Shown here: piece by piece, positions 5,243-9,336 of the stretch | Numbering within the stretch: position 1 is the first letter of the stretch | How the letters are laid out: every line of letters starts with the position of its first letter | Assembly (NCBI GenBank): GCA_002307095.1 | Contig: DBTO01000051.1 | Location: forward strand, 1 to 9,336 | Origin: Sulfurospirillum sp. UBA1314 | GTDB taxonomy: Bacteria; Campylobacterota; Campylobacteria; Campylobacterales; Sulfurospirillaceae | Direction: 5' to 3' | DNA length: 9,336 bases | Translations under genes and position numbers: made by a program | Notes under the pieces: generated by a model | Databases searched by the model: none | Seen by the model: the letters and a program-made list of their open reading frames with translations, nothing else | What the model was told of the DNA's origin: nothing

Positions 5243-6694
5243 AACGTTTTGTTGTACTGAGTTTGCTTGGCTCAACGCATAACTTCCTGATTGTGAAAGA
5301 ATGTTATATTTTGAGTAGTTAGCAGATTCTGTTGCAAAGTCAACGTCACGGATTTGAGATTCCGCTGATGTAACGTTTACTTGAGTAACAGAAATGTTGC
5401 TGATCGTTGATTCCAATTGATTTTGAACAGAACCGATACTTGCACGAATGCTATCAAGTGACTCTTGTGCTGTTTGAGCAATTTTGATCATCGCTTGTGC
5501 ACCTGCATACGTTGTAACACCCGCACCGATATCATCGCCTGCACCAACAGCATTGTCATTAGTAAAGGCACCCATGGCTTCAGCAACTGAAGAGCTGATA
5601 GTACCCATCATATCTTTAAGACCAACACTTTTTTGGTTCGCAGAAGTATCAAAAATGTCAGTTTCACCAGAAGCAACACTGTAATTGATATCGGCGGCAC
5701 CTGATTTTGTCAATGTTAAACGACCTGTATAGGTAGCATCAGTAATACCACCTTCAGTACTAAGTCCACTGACTTCAATACCACGACCATCACTTGAGGT
5801 AAGCTCTAAAGCACCCTCTGAGTTAATACTTGCGCTTACACCAGTTGTATTAGAGTATTGATTGATCGCATCAACCAATGTACCGCTACTATCATTCGCT
5901 TTAACATCAAGAGAAGAGGCAATCGTAACACCGTTAATCGTGATAGTACCCGTTGTACCTGAAGCAACTGCTGCAGAACCCGTTTCTGTCAAACTCCAGC
6001 TTGCACTCACACCTGTTGTATCGGTGCTTTTATTGATCTCATCCGCTAGTGCACCAACACCTGTTCCCGCACTGGTACTGATAGTAACAGAAGCAAGCGT
6101 AATGTCTGCGCCAGATGCTGATGAGAATGTCATTGTCACTGTGCCTGTGGCTGTTGCCATATCACTGGTTTCAAAACGTGTTTGACCGATTTTATCAGAG
6201 CTGGTTGCAGAGATAGACATACTGACCGTTTGGTTAGAGTAAGCACCGACTTGGAACTCAGAGTTGGTAAAATTACCTGAAAGCAAACTTTTACCATTGT
6301 ATGACGTGGTAGAAGCGATGTTATCAAGTTCTTCCATCAATGAAGAGATGTCCGATTGAAGTGCTTTACGAGAACTTGTACTTTGACCATCTTGTGCCGC
6401 TTGAGTCGCTTTGGTTTTGATGGTATCAAGGATGCTAATTTGCTCATCCATCGCACCGTCCGCAATTTGAGCGATAGATACACCATCGTTCGCGTTGGAA
6501 ACTGCTTGGCTAAGAGAATTAGCTTGTGAACGAAGAGAGTCAGCAATGGACATACCTGAAGCATCATCCGCTGCAGAGTTGATTCTCAAACCTGAAGAGA
6601 GTTTAGACAAAGAGCTGTTCAAACTATTGCTCGTTTTGTTAAGGCTGTTTTGCGCTGTAAGAGCGGCAACGTTCGTGTTAATACGGAAACTCAT
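5225..6694 (-). CDS. flaA: Flagellin
   Basis: This is the structural subunit of the flagellar filament, exported through the flagellar type III apparatus; 489 residues. The conserved N-terminal D0/D1 region (about 1-175) begins MSFRINTNVAALTAQNSL and has the KLSSGLRINSAADDASGMSIA block (31-51). The conserved C-terminal D1/D0 region (about 400-489) contains AESQIRDVDFATESANYSK and ends QQNVLKLLQ. Between them is a Ser/Thr-rich surface domain with two flagellin_IN-like units (about 185-310) and many possible O-glycosylation sites. There is no cysteine. I chose ATG 6694, not the longer in-frame ATG at 6751: the family N-terminus starts here, AAAAGGA lies 6 nt upstream, and the 6695-6751 stretch lies between start and promoter. 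The sigma-28 promoter, CsrA-type leader, structured 3' region and strong terminator indicate a separate, heavily regulated transcript. Maf lies next downstream. The flaA/flaB distinction cannot be settled; the sigma-28 promoter favours flaA. Confidence 0.96.
   Translation of the reverse strand: MSFRINTNVAALTAQNSLNKTSNSLNSSLSKLSSGLRINSAADDASGMSIADSLRSQANSLSQAVSNANDGVSIAQIADGAMDEQISILDTIKTKATQAAQDGQSTSSRKALQSDISSLMEELDNIASTTSYNGKSLLSGNFTNSEFQVGAYSNQTVSMSISATSSDKIGQTRFETSDMATATGTVTMTFSSASGADITLASVTISTSAGTGVGALADEINKSTDTTGVSASWSLTETGSAAVASGTTGTITINGVTIASSLDVKANDSSGTLVDAINQYSNTTGVSASINSEGALELTSSDGRGIEVSGLSTEGGITDATYTGRLTLTKSGAADINYSVASGETDIFDTSANQKSVGLKDMMGTISSSVAEAMGAFTNDNAVGAGDDIGAGVTTYAGAQAMIKIAQTAQESLDSIRASIGSVQNQLESTISNISVTQVNVTSAESQIRDVDFATESANYSKYNILSQSGSYALSQANSVQQNVLKLLQ
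5828..6046 (-). repeat. Two-unit internal repeat in the flagellin variable domain
   Basis: Residues 217-232 (ADEINKSTDTTGVSAS) and 274-289 (VDAINQYSNTTGVSAS) are a direct repeat with a 57-residue period, visible in DNA as two similar stretches 171 bp apart (5999-6046 and 5828-5875). This matches the flagellin hook IN motif family, which recurs in surface domains. Unit gain and loss is a common source of flagellin length variation. Confidence 0.7.
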
Positions 6695-6744
6695 GATAAA
6701 TCCTTTTATCTTTGTGTATTTCGCAGGCGTCCTTGCCTTTGATA
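6695..6744 (-). promoter_or_regulatory. Flagellin mRNA leader with two CsrA-type GGA motifs
   Basis: The predicted leader is ~50 nt. Near its 5' end a small hairpin, AGGC-AAGGAC-GCCT (6738-6725), exposes AAGGA in a hexaloop, the classic CsrA presentation of ANGGA. A second AAGGA (6705-6701) is part of the ribosome-binding site AAAAGGA, 6 nt before the ATG. Paired sites about 30 nt apart, one on the RBS, are the expected arrangement for CsrA repression. In Campylobacter jejuni, flagellin mRNA is a main CsrA target, relieved by FliW. The 4-bp stem is short, so this is inference. Confidence 0.55.
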
Positions 6745-6750
6745 AAAACA

Positions 6751-6777
6751 AGATCGGTGTCTCAAAAAAAAACTTTA
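6751..6777 (-). promoter_or_regulatory. Sigma-28 (FliA) promoter of flagellin
   Basis: The minus strand has TAAAGTTT (from 6777), 12 nt, then CCGATCT (6757-6751), which fits the flagellar TAAAGTTT-N11-GCCGATAA consensus with a correct spacer. The start site should lie near 6744. The spacer contains nine consecutive T (6772-6764), of which three belong to the -35 match. It matches the late flagellar class expected for a major flagellin. Confidence 0.85.
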
Positions 6778-6813
6778 ATCTAAGCGCCTATTTTTAAAAA
6801 GATTTTTTTTAGA

Positions 6814-6819
6814 TAGAAT
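6814..6819 (+). promoter_or_regulatory. Probable -10 box of the topA promoter
   Basis: TAGAAT, one base from TATAAT, preceded by alternating T- and A-rich tracts (6791-6810) typical of epsilonproteobacterial sigma-70 promoters, which often lack a clear -35. Transcription would start near 6826. That makes the ATG at 6828 almost leaderless and leaves ~29 nt before the TTG at 6855. The promoter is divergent from flagellin's, the two cores being ~40 bp apart. Confidence 0.5.
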
Positions 6820-6830
6820 ACACAAAAATG

Positions 6831-6842
6831 TTTACATGTAAA
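6831..6842. repeat. TTTACATGTAAA palindrome, copy 3 (topA leader)
   Basis: Perfect 12-bp palindrome just after the predicted transcription start. Its 10-bp core (6832-6841) ends 13 nt before the preferred TTG start of topA, the same spacing as the bioB copy. It could be an operator for a dimeric regulator; no regulator is identified. Confidence 0.55.
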
Positions 6843-6854
6843 GATGGAAAAGAA

Positions 6855-8927
6855 TTGAAAAATCTCATTATTGTCGAATCCCCGACAAAAGCAAAAACGA
6901 TTAAGAATTTTTTAGGTAAAGAGTATACTGTTGTTGCTTCCAAAGGACATATCCGCGATCTTCCCAAAAGTAGTTTTGGCATCAAGATCGACAATCAAAC
7001 CTTTACTCCAGAGTATCGTATCCCCAAAGATCATGCAGCCGTGGTTAAAGAGATCAAAGATCTTGCCAAAGTTGCCGATCAAATCTATATCGCGACCGAT
7101 GAGGACCGTGAAGGAGAAGCCATTGGGTTTCATATCGCTACGGCTATTGGGAAAGACCCACAGTCGCTTCCGCGTATCGTCTTTCATGAGATTACCAAAA
7201 CAGCGATTACACACGCACTTGAAAATCCAAGAGTACTCGATGCAAGCAGCATCAATGCGCAACAAGCCCGTCGTTTACTAGACCGTATCGTAGGGTATAA
7301 ACTCTCTCCACTGCTCTCATCCAAAATTCAAAAAGGGCTCAGTGCCGGACGCGTTCAATCCTCTTCGCTTAAAATCGTTGTGGATCGTGAAAAAGAGATT
7401 CGCGCCTTTAAAGAAGAAGAGTTCTGGAGCATTGACGCACTGTTTAACAAAACCATTGAATCCTCTTTGGTTGAGTTTGAAAGTGAAAAAATCGAAAAAA
7501 TGACGATCACCAATGGTGAGCGTGCGCATGCGATCAAAGAAAAACTGCTTAAAGAAGTATTTAAAGTCGCTCTTTTAGAGAAAAAAGAGCGTGAAAGCTC
7601 ACCAAGCCCCGCATTTATGACCTCAACCCTTCAACAAAGTGCCTCTAGTAGCTTAGGGTATTCACCTAAAAAAAGTATGATGATCGCACAAACCTTATAT
7701 GAAGGTGTTAAAACGCACCAAGGGGTTATGGGTGTCATCACCTATATGCGAACGGACTCTTTGAACATCTCAAAAGAGGCGATTGAAGCGGCTCGTGATC
7801 AGATTCAAAAGCAGTATGGAACTGCGTATCTGCCTGAAAAACCACGCTTTTATGCCAACAAAAGCAAAAGTGCCCAAGAGGCACACGAAGCGATTCGTCC
7901 GACGATTTTAGAGTTTACCCCTAAAATTGCACAAGAGTATCTCAAACCTGATGAGCTCAAACTTTACACCCTCATCTACAACCGCTTTTTAGCGTCCCAA
8001 ATGAACAATGCTCGCTTTGAATCCCAAACGTTGATGTTTGAAAGCGAAAGTGGAAAGTTTAAAGCCAGCGGTCGCAAGCTTCTTTTTGATGGTTTTTACA
8101 AAGTCTATGGCGACAACGACAAAGATAAGCTTTTGCCAGATCTCGCTCTTGGACAAGAGGTTAAACTCTCTAAAATTGATGCGAACCAGCACTTCACTGA
8201 GCCGCCATCTCGTTACTCCGAAGCGAGTCTCATTAAAAAACTGGAAGGTCTTGGCATTGGTCGCCCCTCAACCTATGCGCCAACCATCTCGGTTTTAACG
8301 GCGCGTGATTACATTACGATTGAGAAAAAGCAGATCATTCCCACCGAAATTGCGTTTCAAGTGACCGAGCTTTTAGAGAAACATTTTCCACAAATCGTTG
8401 ACTCTTCATTTACCTCCAATATGGAAGAGCGTCTTGATCTCATTGCTGAAGATAAAGAGGAGTGGCAGGCGATTTTATGGGAATTTTATGAGCCTTTTGA
8501 AGCACAGGTCGCTAAAGGTAAAACCGACATCGAGAGCCAAAAAGTGGTTGTTTTCACTGGCGAAATGTGTCCAGAGTGTGGTAAAGAGCTTGTCAGACGC
8601 AAAGGGCGTTTTGGAGAGTTTATCGCATGCAGTACCTATCCTACATGTAAATACACGCAAAACCTCAAAAAGGTGAGTGAAAGCGCACCCAAAGAAAAAA
8701 TCACACTAGCCGTTCCTTGCCCAGAATGCGGCGGACCGATCTTGGAGCGTAGTTCTCGTAGAGGAAAATTCTTTGGTTGCGGAAATTATCCAAAATGTAA
8801 ATTTATTTCCAACTACGAACCGACGGAGAAAAAATGCCCTGAATGCGGCTATATTATGGCAAAACGGGAACTGCGTAAAAAAGAAATTTATGAATGTATC
8901 AAATGCAAACACAAAGTTGACGCTTAA
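6855..8927 (+). CDS. topA: DNA topoisomerase I (type IA)
   Basis: It relaxes negative supercoils by cutting and passing one DNA strand through a transient 5'-phosphotyrosine link, and is an essential nucleoid enzyme. With the TTG start it has 690 residues, the usual length for Campylobacterota. The Toprim domain has IIVESPTKAKTI (4-15) and the metal-binding TDEDREGEA (81-89). The catalytic tyrosine is Y297 in ITYMRTDS. Three C-terminal zinc-ribbon repeats follow from about residue 572 (CPEC...CSTYPTC, CPEC...CGNYPKC, CPEC...CIKC), all with four cysteines. An in-frame ATG at 6828 would add nine residues (MFTCKDGKE), but it sits about 2 nt from the predicted transcript start without a ribosome-binding site. 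The TTG at 6855 has GGA 6 nt upstream and yields the family start MKNLIIVESP, so I prefer it. Divergent from flagellin; bioB follows after 117 bp. Confidence 0.97.
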   Translation: MKNLIIVESPTKAKTIKNFLGKEYTVVASKGHIRDLPKSSFGIKIDNQTFTPEYRIPKDHAAVVKEIKDLAKVADQIYIATDEDREGEAIGFHIATAIGKDPQSLPRIVFHEITKTAITHALENPRVLDASSINAQQARRLLDRIVGYKLSPLLSSKIQKGLSAGRVQSSSLKIVVDREKEIRAFKEEEFWSIDALFNKTIESSLVEFESEKIEKMTITNGERAHAIKEKLLKEVFKVALLEKKERESSPSPAFMTSTLQQSASSSLGYSPKKSMMIAQTLYEGVKTHQGVMGVITYMRTDSLNISKEAIEAARDQIQKQYGTAYLPEKPRFYANKSKSAQEAHEAIRPTILEFTPKIAQEYLKPDELKLYTLIYNRFLASQMNNARFESQTLMFESESGKFKASGRKLLFDGFYKVYGDNDKDKLLPDLALGQEVKLSKIDANQHFTEPPSRYSEASLIKKLEGLGIGRPSTYAPTISVLTARDYITIEKKQIIPTEIAFQVTELLEKHFPQIVDSSFTSNMEERLDLIAEDKEEWQAILWEFYEPFEAQVAKGKTDIESQKVVVFTGEMCPECGKELVRRKGRFGEFIACSTYPTCKYTQNLKKVSESAPKEKITLAVPCPECGGPILERSSRRGKFFGCGNYPKCKFISNYEPTEKKCPECGYIMAKRELRKKEIYECIKCKHKVDA

Positions 8928-9044
8928 CCGCTACATTAACTTCAGGTTTTCATCGATGCAAAGCCTGCGCACCTTAGGTGCTTCGCTTCTTGCAAAGTAA
9001 AATTTGCAAGAAGTTAAAACTTTACATGTAAGGAATCTTCACTT
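8928..9044 (+). other. topA-bioB spacer with stem-loops
   Basis: A perfect 11-bp stem, CTTCTTGCAAA with TTTGCAAGAAG (8986-8996 and 9003-9013), closes a 6-nt loop. It is followed by TTAAAAC, not a U run, so it is a poor intrinsic terminator on either strand. A smaller hairpin, GCACC-TTA-GGTGC (8969-8981), precedes it. Placement suggests a topA 3' end, a processing site, or structure in the bioB leader. I do not recognise a riboswitch, nor the BirA operator pattern known from other bacteria, and I see no clear promoter for bioB. Confidence 0.55.
9021..9031. repeat. TTTACATGTAA palindrome, copy 4 (bioB leader)
   Basis: Same palindromic core (9022-9031) as the three other copies. Its final A runs into the AAGGA ribosome-binding site of bioB, so a protein bound here could also affect translation or initiation. 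It ends 13 nt before the ATG. Confidence 0.55.
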
Positions 9045-9336
9045 ATGAAAAAATCAATTTTTTTATGTTCTATCTCTAATATCTCCAGCGGAAGTTGTGC
9101 CGAAGATTGTGGATTTTGCACGCAAAGTGCACACCATCATGCCGATATTGAACGTTACAAATATAAGCCCGTTGAGCAAATTGTCTTTGAAGCAAAAAGT
9201 GCTGCAAGCAATGGCGCTTTAGGATTTTGCCTCGTTACTTCAGGGCTTGGATTGGATGAGAAAAAACTCTCCTTTGTCTGCGAAGCGGCGCGCGCTGTGC
9301 GCTCAGTTCTACCTGAAATTCACCTCATTGCCTGTA
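9045..9336 (+). CDS. bioB: Biotin synthase, 5' part (right edge truncates the gene)
   Basis: This radical SAM enzyme inserts sulphur into dethiobiotin in the last step of biotin synthesis. The 97 visible residues begin MKKSIFLCSISNISSGSCAEDCGFCTQS. The 4Fe-4S/SAM motif C-x3-C-x2-C is C18, C22, C25, followed by TQSAHH and later YKYKP and the GALGFCLVTSG stretch, all typical of BioB. The leader before the cluster is about 35 residues shorter than in E. coli, which I recall as the short form of Campylobacter and Helicobacter. I translated this frame directly; it is open to the window edge. AAGGA lies 10 nt before the ATG, slightly far but the only good site. Same direction as topA, 117 bp apart; co-transcription is possible because no good terminator intervenes. 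Confidence 0.94.
   Translation, partial: MKKSIFLCSISNISSGSCAEDCGFCTQSAHHHADIERYKYKPVEQIVFEAKSAASNGALGFCLVTSGLGLDEKKLSFVCEAARAVRSVLPEIHLIAC

Noticed and set aside
5484..6185. Plus-strand open frames opposite flagellin, rich in V, P, A and S
   Set aside because: They mirror the Ser/Thr/Ala-rich flagellin codons read in antisense; no independent start signals or domains.
6695..6751. Upstream in-frame ATG that would lengthen flagellin by 19 residues
   Set aside because: The stretch lies between the sigma-28 promoter and the family start, and contains the leader hairpin and ribosome-binding site; flagellin N-termini begin at MSFRIN.
8773..9000. Plus-strand open frame overlapping the end of topA
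   Set aside because: It is the +1 shadow of the zinc-ribbon codons of topA and runs into the stem-loop spacer without its own start signal.
8986..9013. Intrinsic terminator of topA
   Set aside because: The stem is good, but neither side is followed by a U tract, so I call it a stem-loop of unknown role.
1..9336. CRISPR array, tRNA or rRNA gene, insertion sequence
   Set aside because: No regularly spaced identical repeats, no cloverleaf with conserved tRNA bases, and no transposase or terminal inverted repeats were seen on either strand.

Overview
The window reads as a chromosomal segment of a motile Campylobacterota (epsilonproteobacterium), most likely Sulfurospirillum or a close relative. 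This is inferred from recalled resemblance of the TopA, flagellin and short-form BioB proteins to that group, the moderate AT-rich composition, and the sigma-28/sigma-54 flagellar promoter types. No database search was run.

Layout. Minus strand, in order of transcription from the middle leftwards: a complete flagellin gene (start 6694, stop 5225) with a sigma-28 promoter, a leader with two CsrA-type GGA motifs, and a highly structured 3' region ending in a strong intrinsic terminator (5090-5124). Next comes a 930-residue Maf-family flagellin glycosyltransferase (5008-2216) behind its own sigma-54-type promoter (5059-5074). It is followed by a bifunctional heptose-1-phosphate nucleotidyltransferase/GmhB phosphatase fusion (2091-880) and a heptose-7-phosphate kinase of the GHMP family that runs off the left edge (877-1). 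Plus strand, divergent from flagellin: topA (probably from a TTG at 6855, to 8927), a 117-bp spacer with stem-loops, and the first 97 codons of bioB (9045 to the right edge).

How the genes fit together. Flagellin is the likely acceptor and Maf the enzyme class that glycosylates flagellin Ser/Thr before secretion. The two downstream genes provide three of the four steps from sedoheptulose 7-phosphate to a nucleotide-activated D-glycero-D-manno-heptose (kinase, phosphatase, nucleotidyltransferase). The isomerase GmhA would be expected just beyond position 1. The cluster therefore suggests, but does not prove, heptose in the flagellar or another surface glycan. topA and bioB are housekeeping genes with no evident link to it.

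Most interesting signals: (1) an abrupt composition break inside maf near 3060-3120, with an AT-rich, unrecognised C-terminal ~280 residues continuous in composition with the heptose genes, suggesting an accessory glycan module spliced into the 3' half of the gene; (2) a fossil flagellin C-terminus (ENVLKLLQ-stop) in the flagellin 3' region, differing from the live copy mainly at synonymous sites and preserving by compensatory changes a hairpin over the stop codon; (3) a predicted three-way-junction RNA with a GUAA tetraloop between that fossil and the terminator; (4) a palindrome, TTACATGTAA, occurring four times in 9.3 kb and lying exactly 13 nt before the start codon of both topA (TTG) and bioB; (5) a T9 homopolymer in the sigma-28 promoter spacer of flagellin.
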